Shown: positions 27,147-36,995 of the stretch, piece by piece
How positions within the stretch are numbered: position 1 is the stretch's first letter
Layout: every line of letters starts with the position of its first letter
Source: Psychrobacter sp. I-STPA6b
Lineage (GTDB): Bacteria > Pseudomonadota > Gammaproteobacteria > Pseudomonadales > Moraxellaceae
Length of the DNA: 64,000 bases
Direction: 5' to 3'
Assembly (NCBI RefSeq): GCF_020662265.1
Contig: NZ_VEWM01000063.1
Span: forward strand, 310,001 to 374,000
Notes under the pieces: generated by a model
Database searches by the model: none
What the model was told of the DNA's origin: nothing
What the model saw: the letters and a program-made list of their open reading frames with translations, nothing else
Position numbers and translations under genes: made by a program

Positions 27147-28055
27147 ATGTTAAAAATCGCCTATTCTGATATTTTTGTTTATCCTGTACCTGATAAACAC
27201 CGCTTTCCGATGCAAAAATACACCCTCATTCCGCAAAGGTTACTTGCTGAAGGGACAGTAACCACTGATAACTTCTTTGTCCCACAAATGCTTAGTGAAG
27301 ATGAGATATTAACCACGCACACCAGCGATTATTGGTACAAACTGAAAACCCAAACCTTACCTCGCAAAGAGGCTCGCCCTATTGGTTTTGAAATGACCCC
27401 ACAGCTTGTCGAGCGTGGGCGTTATATTGCTCATGCCACTTATGAATGTGCCTTATTTGCCAAACAGTATGGCATAGCGATGAATGTGGCAGGTGGTACA
27501 CATCATGCTTTTGCTGACCACGGTGAAGGCTTTTGTGTGTTTAATGATGTGTGCGTTGCCAGCAATCTGCTGTTAGAGCGAGGGCAAGCTCAAAAGATTT
27601 TGATTGTTGATTTGGACGTGCATCAAGGCAATGGTAATGCCAGTATCATGCAAAATGAAGATAGGGTATTTGTATTTAGTATGCATGGGGCAAAAAATTA
27701 CCCATTTCGCAAACAGCAATCAGATTTGGATATTGAGCTAGATAATGACACAGGCGATGAGCAGTATTTGGCAATTTTGTATGATACCTTGCCTCGTCTT
27801 ATTGAACAGGTCAATCCTGATATGATTTTTTATCAGTCCGCCGTTGATGTGCTAGAAACAGATAAGCTGGGCAAACTGGCATTAAGCCGTAAAGGTTGCT
27901 ATCAACGTGATGAGTTTGTATTACGCCAAGCCCATGATAATCAAATCCCCATTGCTGTGGTGATGGGTGGTGGTTATTCAGAAGACATTGACGATGTGGT
28001 TGAGGCGCATTGCAATACCTATCGCTTGGCACAAAAGATATTTTTTGCTGATTAA
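27147..28055 (+). CDS. Histone deacetylase family (AcuC/HdaH-like) enzyme
   Basis: A 302-residue zinc-dependent deacetylase-fold protein. Key residues seen: GGTHHAFADHGEGFCVFND near 115 (the tandem His pair), VDLDVHQGNGNASIM near 154 (Asp and His zinc ligands), FSMHGAKNYPF near 181, YQSAVDVLETDKLGKLALS near 228 (third zinc-ligand Asp), and VVMGGGYSED near 270. Bacterial members act on small acetylated or acylated amines or on acetyl-lysine proteins; the substrate here is unknown. It lies 17 bases downstream of rsmI and is convergent with the AlkA-like gene. Confidence 0.9.
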   Translation: MLKIAYSDIFVYPVPDKHRFPMQKYTLIPQRLLAEGTVTTDNFFVPQMLSEDEILTTHTSDYWYKLKTQTLPRKEARPIGFEMTPQLVERGRYIAHATYECALFAKQYGIAMNVAGGTHHAFADHGEGFCVFNDVCVASNLLLERGQAQKILIVDLDVHQGNGNASIMQNEDRVFVFSMHGAKNYPFRKQQSDLDIELDNDTGDEQYLAILYDTLPRLIEQVNPDMIFYQSAVDVLETDKLGKLALSRKGCYQRDEFVLRQAHDNQIPIAVVMGGGYSEDIDDVVEAHCNTYRLAQKIFFAD

Positions 28056-28079
28056 TGTTGTCTTACTAACCCTTTAAAA

Positions 28080-28724
28080 CTAAACAGGCAAACCTTCTCT
28101 ATCTTTTAGCCAACCATAATATGCCCATAATAATAGGCTGCCTGCACTACGATACGGTGACCAACTTTGGGTTAACTCTTTTAACTGCTTTGGGGTAGGA
28201 CGATTTTCCAGCTCAAAGAGTGCCATCGCCCCCACCTTAATTGCCAAATCATCAACCGCTAATACATCACTACGTCCTAACGAGAATAGCAAATACATCT
28301 CTGCTGTCCAGCGTCCAATTCCAGTCACTGCTGTTAACGTCTCTATTACCTTATCGTCAGGTAAAATTGCCAATGTATCAAAATCAATATCATGCTCCAC
28401 CAACGAGCGAATATAACGGATTTTTTGCTTGGATAGACCTTGCTGACGCAAGCTGTCATCATCGGTAGATTTGATGTTTTTAGGTGTCGTTAATCCTGCG
28501 TCTTCAAGCCGTTGCCAAATACTTGCCGCTGCTGCCACAGATAATTGCTGACCAACCATCGCTCGTAGTAATGACTCAAACCCTTGTGGCTTACGGCGTA
28601 AATCAGGCACACCCACTTGTGCATAGATATCAGCAAATCGTGGCTCTATGATGATAAGCTGTTTAATATGTGTCTCAAGCTCTTTAGCTGTATCAATGGT
28701 GGTAAGGGGTGCAGATTTTGACAT
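28080..28724 (-). CDS. DNA-3-methyladenine glycosylase, AlkA/HhH-GPD type
   Basis: A 214-residue helix-hairpin-helix glycosylase that removes alkylated bases. The HhH-GPD core is clear: GFESLLRAMVGQQLSVAAAASIWQRL near residue 47, LTAVTGIGRWTAEMYLLFSLGRSDVLAVDDLAIK near 128, with the catalytic Asp in the LAVDD segment. It lacks the N-terminal domain of E. coli AlkA (282 residues), like the short DNA glycosylase 2 family proteins (MAG type) found in many bacteria. It is convergent with the deacetylase gene and divergent from the EEP-family gene; a second alkylation-repair gene (ogt-like) lies at 52.1 kb. Confidence 0.9.
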   Translation of the reverse strand: MSKSAPLTTIDTAKELETHIKQLIIIEPRFADIYAQVGVPDLRRKPQGFESLLRAMVGQQLSVAAAASIWQRLEDAGLTTPKNIKSTDDDSLRQQGLSKQKIRYIRSLVEHDIDFDTLAILPDDKVIETLTAVTGIGRWTAEMYLLFSLGRSDVLAVDDLAIKVGAMALFELENRPTPKQLKELTQSWSPYRSAGSLLLWAYYGWLKDREGLPV

Positions 28725-28773
28725 AAAATTCTCAGGTTCTTAAAGCATAAGACAGGTAAAAAGGCAGGTAAAC

Positions 28774-29757
28774 TTGAAGGTATTATACCGTTTTTTAAGT
28801 CAGCGTTTGTTTTGGCTGGCATGGCTTGCTTTGGTGGCTTTAATATTCAGCCAATTATTAGGACGACACTATTGGCAGTTAGAGCTTTTTAGCCATTATC
28901 TGCCCCATGTTGCCACTTTATTATTGTTGGCAAGTTGTTTTTATCCAGTCCATCAAATTGGCTTATTATCTCAACATATGCGATTAGCCATTCGATTAGG
29001 CTTTGGTGTGGTTGGTGCGGTTTTATTACTGCTAAGTTTACAGCCCATATCCACATTAACACAACGTTTTAATGCTGATTCTAATCTTGCAACCACCACC
29101 ATTGCACCACTTACAATTGCTTATCAAAATGTCAATATTAGCAATCAACAAGCCAAGCAAACGTTGGCACAGCTAACCCAGTTTGAGCCAGACATACTGA
29201 TTTTACTTGAGGCGGGTGGGGAGCGTTGGCAACAACCATTAAATGCACTGACCACTCAAAACTATTATCCTGTGCATTGTCAACATGATGAAGACAGTCC
29301 GTTTGCCATGCAGGTTTTTATCAAGCAAGCTGATGCCCGTTGTGAGGTAATGATGTTTGCTGATTTTCCAGCGATTAAATTTACCTTATCCAATCAGCGC
29401 ACCATTTATGCCATTCACCCACCACCACCGATAAACGCAGAGTTGGCACGTGCCAGAAACCAGTATTTACAAGCGCTAAAACAGTATATTTCAACCTTGT
29501 CAACACAAGCTGATTTTTTAATCATTGGTGATTTTAATTTATCTGCGTTTTCTCCTATTTATCGAGATTTTATCGCTGATAGCAATTTACAAAGAACCAC
29601 GCCACGAGGATTGCCCACTTGGTTGCCTTTTGCCATTTCCATTGACCAAATATTAATTAACAATAATCAAAGCGTGACAAACTCTAATAGCATTGAGATT
29701 CAAACGTTAGATTGGCTGGGCTCTGACCATCGAGGGTTTCTCATAATGTGGTATTGA
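28774..29757 (+). CDS. Endonuclease/exonuclease/phosphatase family membrane protein
   Basis: A 327-residue protein with three N-terminal transmembrane segments (about residues 8-27, 37-57, 68-90) and a periplasmic or cytoplasmic-facing EEP domain. Motifs: IAYQNVNISNQQA near 112, ILILLEAGGERW near 135 (catalytic Glu), FLIIGDFNLSAFSP near 249 (Asp, Asn) and LDWLGSDHRGFLI near 312 (Asp-His). The arrangement resembles the YafD-like, integral-membrane EEP proteins. The start codon is TTG, preceded by AGGCAGG. The substrate (nucleic acid, phosphoinositide or other phosphodiester) cannot be told. Confidence 0.85.
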   Translation: MKVLYRFLSQRLFWLAWLALVALIFSQLLGRHYWQLELFSHYLPHVATLLLLASCFYPVHQIGLLSQHMRLAIRLGFGVVGAVLLLLSLQPISTLTQRFNADSNLATTTIAPLTIAYQNVNISNQQAKQTLAQLTQFEPDILILLEAGGERWQQPLNALTTQNYYPVHCQHDEDSPFAMQVFIKQADARCEVMMFADFPAIKFTLSNQRTIYAIHPPPPINAELARARNQYLQALKQYISTLSTQADFLIIGDFNLSAFSPIYRDFIADSNLQRTTPRGLPTWLPFAISIDQILINNNQSVTNSNSIEIQTLDWLGSDHRGFLIMWY

Positions 29758-29779
29758 TAGATATAAAGCCATCACCAAA

Positions 29780-29808
29780 CTGTCATCATTTAGTCAATTT
29801 TTTGTCAC
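29780..29808 (+). promoter_or_regulatory. Pho box: three PhoB-type direct repeats upstream of phoX
   Basis: Three heptamers, CTGTCAT (29780), TAGTCAA (29791) and TTGTCAC (29802), start exactly 11 bases apart, with AT-rich four-base spacers. This is the architecture of a PhoB-binding site (consensus CTGTCAT repeated every 11 bases). It lies about 60 bases before the phoX start codon, so phosphate starvation should induce phoX. Confidence 0.85.
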
Positions 29809-29867
29809 CTTCTCTTCGTATCCTTGCAAACGTTTCTTTAAAACCAACTTATGCAAGGTAGAGTGAT

Positions 29868-32078
29868 ATGACCCAGCAACTTCCAGAGTTTCATGAGCAT
29901 TGTGAAGATTCAAATAAGTCAAATAACCGTGAATTTAGCGATGTTTTACAAAAAAATCTTAACCGCCGTAGTGTATTAAAAGGAGGAACAGGTCTAACTG
30001 CAGCAGCATTTTTTGGTGCTGTGCCATTGGTTGGCTGTAAAAGTGGGAGCAACTCAACACAAGGCGGTGGACAAGCTCAAGCTGACAATCAAGCTGCTGT
30101 GACTGCCAGTGGTGATTTAACCCGACCAAAACAGCTTAACTTTACTGCAGTTGCTCATTCTACCGCCAATGAAATGAGCGTTGCTGAAGGCTATCAAGCA
30201 GAGATTATTTTGCCATTAGGTACGCCTTTGGTATCAGGGATTGCTGATTGGCAAGACAACCGTAAGCAATCTGGTGAGTCATTTATATATCGTATGGGTG
30301 ATAACCATGACGGTATGTGGTTTTTTGGCAAAAATAGTGATAAATATGACCCCAAAGCCTCTGACACTGGTCTATTGGTAATGAACCATGAATATGTCAA
30401 TCCAGAAGAGCTTAGCCCAAATGGCTATTACACCATCAAAGACAAAAACGCAGCTCCGATTTATCAAAAAACTCGTTTAGCCAGTGACATTCGCCGTGAG
30501 GTTAATTGTCATGGCGTTGCTGTGGTTGAGCTAAAACGCCGTGCCAATGGTCAAGGCTATGAGATGGTTAAAAACTCTAAATTTAACAAACGTTACACCA
30601 GTGCCACCGAGTCTGTTTTATCAGGTCCTGTGGCAGGCTCTGATTGGGTCAAAACCAAATATGACCCAACTGGTTTTAAAACTCGTGGTATTAACAATAA
30701 CTGTGGGGCAGGCTTATCACCTTGGGGAACGTATCTAACCACTGAAGAAAATTTCTATGGTGTTTTTGCACGTGGTGAGGATGCAAAAATTATTGGTGAA
30801 AGACAAGACCTATCACGTCAGCGTTATGGGATGCCAGAGGGGTTTTCAAGTACTGGTTATTTATGGCACACAGGCAAAAATAGTGACGCCAGTTTCCCTG
30901 ATGAATTTGCTCGTTGGGACATCACCGCCAGTGCTACTGACGCTACTCAAGATTTTCGCAATGCCTTTAATACCTTTGGTTATATCACCGAAATTGACCC
31001 ATTTAATCCGCACTCCTTAGCAGTGAAACGCACCGCACTGGGTCGCTTTGCTCATGAAAACTGTGCTTATGCTCCTGTAGAAGAAGGTAAGCCAGTGGTG
31101 TGTTATATGGGTGATGACTCACGTGGTGAATATATTTACAAATTTGTCTCTGATGCCAAGTGGTCAAATGCAGACATTGGTGGTGGTCATAAAGCAGGGG
31201 ATAAATACCTTGATAAAGGTACGCTATATGTTGCCATCTTTAATGATGATGGTACAGGGGAATGGAAAGAGCTGACACACGGTAAAAATGGCTTGGATAA
31301 TAGCGTAGAAAAGTTCCCATTTAATAGCCAAGCGGATGTTTTAGTCAATGCTAGACTGGCAGCAGACTTAGTGGGTGCAACTCGTATGGACAGACCAGAG
31401 TGGGTATCGGTTAGCCCCATCACTGGTGAAGTGTACGTTACTCTAACCAATAACAAATATCGTGGCAATCGTGATGACATGCCAGCCGATGCAGCCAACC
31501 CTCGCTCTTATAATAACAGAGGTAAAGCACGTGGTAATGATAACGGACATATTATCCGTTGGGCACAGAGCAACGGCGATCATACCAGTACTACGTTTGC
31601 ATGGGATATTTATCTATTTGCTGCCCCACATGATTTAACAGATGAAAACTTATCAGGACTCAATGCGAATAATGACTTATCTTCACCTGATGGACTGTTT
31701 TTTGACCCACGTGGTGTGCTGTGGATACAAACTGATGATGGTGCTTATACCAAAACCACCAACTGTATGCTACTAGCTGCCTTACCGGGTCAGGTCAATG
31801 ATGGTAAAGAATTGACTGCATCATCAGGCACAAAAACTCGTGTCGGTATGCAAGCAAATGATAACAACATCAAGCGTTTCTTTGTTGGTCCTTCAGGCTG
31901 TGAAGTTACTGGTATTACCATGACGGCTGACTTTAAGACCTTATTTATCAATATTCAACATCCGGGTGGCAACTGGGGTGCCGTTGCTGGTGGTGAAACC
32001 CCTCGCTCTGCAACGGTAATGATTACTCGTAAAGATGGTGACGTTATCTTGGCTGAGTCTTTGCAGAAAAAGTCTTAA
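29868..32078 (+). CDS. phoX: PhoX family alkaline phosphatase (Tat-exported)
   Basis: A 736-residue secreted phosphatase of the PhoX/DUF839 family, a calcium- and iron-dependent enzyme that frees phosphate from organic esters. The N-terminus carries a twin-arginine signal: NRRSVLKGGTGLTAAAFFG near residues 31-49, then VPLVGC. Family blocks are LLVMNHEYVNPEEL near 172, NNCGAGLSPWGTYLTTEENFYG near 283, ARWDITAS near 350, FAHENCAYAP near 398, VCYMGDDSRGEYIYKFVS near 412, RPEWVSVSPITGEVY near 510, and SSPDGLFFDPRGVLWIQTDDG near 604. The length is in the upper range of the family. A three-repeat Pho box lies upstream and a terminator shared with the receptor gene downstream. Confidence 0.94.
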   Translation: MTQQLPEFHEHCEDSNKSNNREFSDVLQKNLNRRSVLKGGTGLTAAAFFGAVPLVGCKSGSNSTQGGGQAQADNQAAVTASGDLTRPKQLNFTAVAHSTANEMSVAEGYQAEIILPLGTPLVSGIADWQDNRKQSGESFIYRMGDNHDGMWFFGKNSDKYDPKASDTGLLVMNHEYVNPEELSPNGYYTIKDKNAAPIYQKTRLASDIRREVNCHGVAVVELKRRANGQGYEMVKNSKFNKRYTSATESVLSGPVAGSDWVKTKYDPTGFKTRGINNNCGAGLSPWGTYLTTEENFYGVFARGEDAKIIGERQDLSRQRYGMPEGFSSTGYLWHTGKNSDASFPDEFARWDITASATDATQDFRNAFNTFGYITEIDPFNPHSLAVKRTALGRFAHENCAYAPVEEGKPVVCYMGDDSRGEYIYKFVSDAKWSNADIGGGHKAGDKYLDKGTLYVAIFNDDGTGEWKELTHGKNGLDNSVEKFPFNSQADVLVNARLAADLVGATRMDRPEWVSVSPITGEVYVTLTNNKYRGNRDDMPADAANPRSYNNRGKARGNDNGHIIRWAQSNGDHTSTTFAWDIYLFAAPHDLTDENLSGLNANNDLSSPDGLFFDPRGVLWIQTDDGAYTKTTNCMLLAALPGQVNDGKELTASSGTKTRVGMQANDNNIKRFFVGPSGCEVTGITMTADFKTLFINIQHPGGNWGAVAGGETPRSATVMITRKDGDVILAESLQKKS

Positions 32079-32177
32079 ATACCTAAACCTAGTAAATAAG
32101 AAGAACATAATCATAAGGGACTAACTATAAAAAACTTACAAACATAAAATAACTAACACAAAATGATACTAAAATAA

Positions 32178-32206
32178 AAACCCTACACCATTACAGTGTA
32201 GGGTTT
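32178..32206. terminator. Bidirectional terminator between phoX and the TonB-dependent receptor gene
   Basis: A perfect 11-pair stem, AAACCCTACAC (32178-32188) with GTGTAGGGTTT (32196-32206), and a seven-base loop; A-rich on the left and T-rich on the right. It lies between two convergent genes and can serve both. Confidence 0.92.
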
Positions 32207-32253
32207 CTTTTATTGCTTATATTTAATTAAAAGCTTTTTGGAACTTCTTTTAA

Positions 32254-34431
32254 TTAAAACTCTTTAGTAAAACCAACAGTAAAGGTACGTGGCATATTTG
32301 GACGCGCACCATAAGGTGTACGGCTTACAATAGCACGTTTATCAGCGATGTTTTCTACTTTACCAAATACTGTTGCACCATTACCTAAAGGATAATGTGT
32401 TGCTACATCCATAGTAAATAGAGAGTCAGTTTTGCTACGTGGCTCATTGGTACGATCACAGCCAACTGATTCACACATACTACCAATATATTTAGCTGTT
32501 AGGTAAGTATTCCAGCCATTATCCATCTCAACACCAGTACGAACACTGGCTTGATTTTCTGGTACTAATGTCAAGCGATCACCTTTTTTATTGCTATCAT
32601 AGTCAGAAGACAGCTCAGCATTGGTATGCGTAAAGGTTGCGCTTAATGGAATGGTATAGCCTTGCATTGGGAACTGTGTACCTGCTGTTAGCTCTAAACC
32701 AGCAATCACAGCAGAGTTACCCAATTTTTCACTACCAGAGGTTTTACCATTTGAACATGGATTATTTACAGAACAACCTTGGCTAATACCATCAAAGTCA
32801 CTATAGAAACCAATCGCTTCGGCATAGTTGTTACCGTTGGTATATCGTGCGCCTAGCTCGTAGTTCACACTGGTTTCTGGTTTCTGGTCAGCTTTACTAT
32901 CAACATCCACACCTAGAGGGATAAAGCCTTTATGCACCCCAGCCAATACTTGCAAGTTATCATCGATTTGATACGTTCCTGAAATACCGGGCAGAAGGAT
33001 AGAGTCTGTATTGCTCTTCAGCTTACCAGCTTGTGGAGTTTGCTTACGTGTACCAGTATAACGGTTTTCTTCAGTTTTGATATTTTCATAACGTAATGCA
33101 AGGTTTAGCGTTAATGGGTCAGTCACTTGCCAAGTATCAGTTGCCCATAAGCTAAAGGCACGCGCATCTTCAGTGCGGTTATCACCACCACCCACATTGC
33201 CATTATTTGTGCCTTTATAGACCAAATGACCATTGACTTGGTCAAATGTATCAACTGGCTGATAACGCTCAACGGAATCTTTATGATAGCGTGCACCCAC
33301 ATTGATATTATGAGTACCCAAATCAGTAAACAAATCGGTATTTAGGTTGGTTTGGATACCATAGCTGTCATAATCACGGTCATTGGCTTTAACTTTGATG
33401 CCAGCCATATCTTCTTTACCATGTAGCTGGTCAGCAGTCACTTTACCAGCATAGTAATCTTTGATTTTATTACCCGCTAACTTATACCAGTTACGATGGG
33501 TTTTATTATAGTAAGCAGTGGTACGCAAATCAGCATTTTCATTAATTGCCCAGTTATGGGTCAAATTAATACCAGTATGCTCATTTTCCATTTTGTCTTT
33601 TGCAGACATTGGATAGCGCATATCTGGGTTACGAGCAAAATCTTCATCTGTTATACCCAAATATGTTTCATCACTGGTTTTTCTTGAGTGTTGCACTTTT
33701 GCAAATAAGCTATGCTCTGGTGTCACTTGATAGCGACCTTTTAACACATAGTCTTGGTTGGTGTAGTCACCAATATCACTGCCATTAATTTCTTTAAAAC
33801 CTTTACCGCGTGTTTGTACAGTTTCAATAGAGCCCGCAAAGTCACCTTCACGACCACCAATATAGGCATGAACATCAACACCACCACGGTCATTGATAGA
33901 AGCTTTTACTTTACCACCATTTTGGCTTGGGATTGGTGTGGTTAGATAGTTAATCACACCACCTGTGGTTTGTGGGCCATAGCGCAATAGTGGCGCACCT
34001 TTTAGCACTTCAACGCTAGACATACGCGCTGCTGTTGGATGATAGTAAGCTGCAGGAGCGGCATAAGGTGCTGGTGCGATAGGCACACCATCTTCCATTA
34101 AGTGAACTTTACTACTACGTCCTGCCACACCAGCACGAATACTAATATTTGGACGCAATCCTAGTCCATCTTCTTCAGAGACATAAACACCAGGAATGGT
34201 CTTCATCACCTGATTGATATCAGTAATTTGTTCGTTTTCTAACTGTTTACTATCAACGTAGTAGTTTGAACCTGCCAATTTGCGAGCATTTTCTTTACTA
34301 CCAATGACAACGATTTCATCCAACACAACTTCAGGGGCATCACCTGTGACTACCTCAGCCTGTGCTTGGACGGCATACATTGATAATACCAATGTTGACA
34401 ATGTAAATAACGCAGAAGATTGACGAGACAT
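32254..34431 (-). CDS. TonB-dependent outer-membrane receptor (FecA/siderophore type)
   Basis: A 725-residue outer-membrane receptor. A cleavable signal peptide ends in VQAQAEVV (residues 1-26). A TonB box-like LDEIVVIG follows near 37, then a plug domain (about 50-170) with [31 protein letters not shown]-type motif (here RAG), [16 protein letters not shown] near 115, and [23 protein letters not shown] near 143. The rest is a 22-strand-type barrel ending in the aromatic FTKEF. The FecA-like plug pattern suggests a ferric chelate ligand, but the substrate is not decided by sequence. A Fur-box candidate upstream supports iron control. Confidence 0.92.
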   Translation of the reverse strand: [725 protein letters not shown]

Positions 34432-34905
34432 AAAAAGTGCTCCAATAACCTAGGTAAGATACAAATCACTACCCGTAATTTATATCACTTGATTGTTTAA
34501 AAAACCTACAAAAACATTTAGTTGAAATACTTATGCAACCTAGTGTTACAATAAGTGTTTCGATTATAACAATAAGCATTATCATTTACAATACCTTGAT
34601 AATATTAAGATTATTAAAAAGTAATTTTGTAAGCCAGTTAGAAAATATAATTATATACAACAAAAAATCCTCCCAAGAACTAATAAAAATTAATAAGTGT
34701 TTTTTATAACAATATCTTGGTAAAATCATCTAGAGCTAATGGCTGAAACAATTTAGACACAAAGAAAAAATCAAAAAAATAATATGAAGCATAAAAAAAA
34801 CAATACCCAAAAAAATAAGGATATATTTCACAATAAATAATGAGATATATCCTACTTAATTATTTACATCAGTATTGTAAGGTTAGGATAATATTAAAAA
34901 AAAAT
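34432..34905. other. AT-rich gap between the receptor gene and coaBC
   Basis: A very AT-rich stretch of 474 bases. It contains the promoter side of the TonB-dependent receptor with the Fur-box candidate, and on the right an inverted repeat AGGATATAT (34818-34826) with ATATATCCT (34845-34853), which could act as a weak terminator for the leftward coaBC. No open frame of interest and no RNA gene seen. Confidence 0.5.
34571..34589 (-). promoter_or_regulatory. Candidate Fur box upstream of the TonB-dependent receptor
   Basis: Read leftward, the 19 bases match 14 of 19 positions of the Fur consensus GATAATGATAATCATTATC, with the core AATGATAAT intact. The site is about 140 bases before the receptor start. 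This is a by-eye match in an AT-rich region, so chance similarity is possible. Confidence 0.55.
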
Positions 34906-36171
34906 TTATTTTTTTTGGCTTATTAATACCACCAGCTGTTGTGCAATCTCATTTTTACTTGCTTTACTCAGATGGACTGGCTGTTGTTGATACTTATCTG
35001 CAAAAAATACCGTCATGGCATTATTATCACTGGCAAAACCAATATCTGAGCGGGAAACGTCATTACACGCTATCATATCCAAGTTTTTAGCAACTAATTT
35101 CCCATGTGCATATTTTTCAACATCTTGCGTTTCAGCAGCAAAACCGACCATAAAAATCTCAGGATGTTGCTGCGATATGGTGGCTAAAATATCAGGGTTT
35201 TTAACCAGCTCTAAAGTCATGGCACTTTGTGTTTTTTTGATTTTTTGTGGTGCAGCTTCACGAGTGCGATAATCTGCAACAGCAGCAGTAGCAATAAAAA
35301 TATCGACTGGATTTTCAGTATGATGGGTAACTTTTTGCGCAACTTCCAACATATTTTCTGCCGAAGTTACATTAATGCGATTGACCGCAAAAGGTGTGGG
35401 TAAATGAACATGCCCTGCTATTAAGGTTACGGTTGCACCTGCATCACGACAAGCACGCGCTAATGCAAAGCCCATCTTTCCTGTAGAATGATTCGACAAA
35501 TAACGCACAGGATCAATCGCTTCAAGTGTTGCGCCTGCAGTAATGACAACATGTTTTCCTGCCAGTGTTTGTGGCATGCTATAGCGTTTGATGTGATATT
35601 GAATATGTGCCAATAATGCTTCAGGCTCAGGTAGTCGCCCCGCACCCACATCACCACAAGCCTGCTCACCACTATCAGGTTCAATGAGGTGATAACCATA
35701 ATCCTGTAGTCGCAGTACATTAGCTTGTACTGCCTTATTCGCCCACATTTGCTGATTCATCGCTGGTGCAATCAAAATCGGTGCTGTCGTCGCCAAACAA
35801 ACTGTTGTTAATAGATCATCTGCCATACCTGATGCTAAACGAGCTAACGTATTTGCCGTTGCAGGTGCAATAACAATGAAGTCAGCCCACTTTGCCAGTT
35901 CAATATGCCCCATTCCTGCTTCAGCTTGCTCATCCAATAGCTCACTATGTACCAAATTACCTGTAAGTGCTTGTAAAGTTAATGGTGTGATAAACTCCAT
36001 TGCACCTTGAGTCATAATCACGCGGACATCATATCCTGACTTAATCAATAAACGAGCAAGATAAGCAGATTTATAAGCAGCGATACCACCGGTAATGGCT
36101 AAAATAATCCGACTAATATTAGGCTGACTACTATCTGTATCATGGCTAATATGTAAATTTGTATCTGGCAT
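34906..36171 (-). CDS. coaBC: Bifunctional phosphopantothenoylcysteine decarboxylase/synthetase CoaBC
   Basis: Two successive steps of coenzyme A synthesis on one 421-residue chain. CoaC half (about 20-200): ILAITGGIAAYKSAYLARLLIKSG, VHSELLDEQAEAGMGHIELAKWAD with the catalytic His, ASGMADDLLTT, and PAMNQQMW. CoaB half (about 205-421): VITAGATLEAIDPVRYLSNHSTGKMGFALA and the PQKIKKTQ segment with the Lys residues that bind CTP. The ATG at 36171 is preferred to a GTG at 36183, since AAGGTG is then a suitable Shine-Dalgarno sequence. The divergent radC neighbour is a common arrangement in gammaproteobacteria. Confidence 0.96.
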   Translation of the reverse strand: MPDTNLHISHDTDSSQPNISRIILAITGGIAAYKSAYLARLLIKSGYDVRVIMTQGAMEFITPLTLQALTGNLVHSELLDEQAEAGMGHIELAKWADFIVIAPATANTLARLASGMADDLLTTVCLATTAPILIAPAMNQQMWANKAVQANVLRLQDYGYHLIEPDSGEQACGDVGAGRLPEPEALLAHIQYHIKRYSMPQTLAGKHVVITAGATLEAIDPVRYLSNHSTGKMGFALARACRDAGATVTLIAGHVHLPTPFAVNRINVTSAENMLEVAQKVTHHTENPVDIFIATAAVADYRTREAAPQKIKKTQSAMTLELVKNPDILATISQQHPEIFMVGFAAETQDVEKYAHGKLVAKNLDMIACNDVSRSDIGFASDNNAMTVFFADKYQQQPVHLSKASKNEIAQQLVVLISQKK

Positions 36172-36311
36172 GAAAAAAAGCACCTTAAAAATTTGTTGCT
36201 AAAGACAAAATATGATTACAATCAAAATGGGACTTATGGTAACAATTTTGCTGGCAATTGGGTAACGTTTTCATCAGTACATTTATTTTATCTTGAACAA
36301 GAATCCTGAAT

Positions 36312-36995
36312 ATGGCAATTAAAGACTGGCATGAAGATGACCGACCACGAGAAAAACTACTCAATCTAGGCGCTGAGCATTTATCTGATGCTGAAATATT
36401 GGCAATATTTTTGCGTACAGGTACTAAGACACAGTCAGCCATTGAGCTGGCACGCTCATTAATTGCACATTTTGGCAGTTTGGCTGAGCTACTATCAGCA
36501 CCTGCCCAAGATGTCTTGGCACAACATGGCATGGGCGTAGCAAAATATGCCCAAATTCTGGCCAGTTTAGAAATGGGCAAACGCTACCTTGACAGTACCT
36601 TAAAAACTGGTAGCAGCCTTAACCGCTCACAGGCAGTCAAGGACTATATTCACACGCAGCTGCGCCGTGAAAATCGAGAAGTTTTTGCGGTATTATGCTT
36701 AGATAACTCACTAAATCTCATTAACTATGAAGTATTATTTATAGGTGGTATCAGCGCTTGCTCGGTATGTATCAAACAAGTATTACGTCATGCGCTCAGC
36801 CATGCAGCCAGCCAGCTTATCATTGCCCATAATCATCCTAGAGCTGATACCACACCATCGGTAGCAGATAACCAACTCACTTCAGATTTGATGCAAGCCT
36901 GTCGTCTTGTAGATATACATTTAATTGATCATATCATCGTCAGTCGTAACGAGACACTTTCTTACGCTGAACATCATCTGCCTCCTTTTGTTTAA
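36312..36995 (+). CDS. radC: RadC (JAB/MPN-domain DNA-repair-associated protein)
   Basis: A 227-residue RadC protein. An N-terminal helix-hairpin-helix region (about 1-90, DDRPREKLLNLGAEHLSDAEILAIFLRTG) is followed by the JAB metalloprotease-like domain with EVLFIGGISACSV and the zinc motif HNHPRADTTPSVAD (H-x-H-x10-D) near residue 172. The physiological role of RadC remains unsettled in spite of its name. It is divergent from coaBC, the usual arrangement. Confidence 0.95.
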   Translation: MAIKDWHEDDRPREKLLNLGAEHLSDAEILAIFLRTGTKTQSAIELARSLIAHFGSLAELLSAPAQDVLAQHGMGVAKYAQILASLEMGKRYLDSTLKTGSSLNRSQAVKDYIHTQLRRENREVFAVLCLDNSLNLINYEVLFIGGISACSVCIKQVLRHALSHAASQLIIAHNHPRADTTPSVADNQLTSDLMQACRLVDIHLIDHIIVSRNETLSYAEHHLPPFV

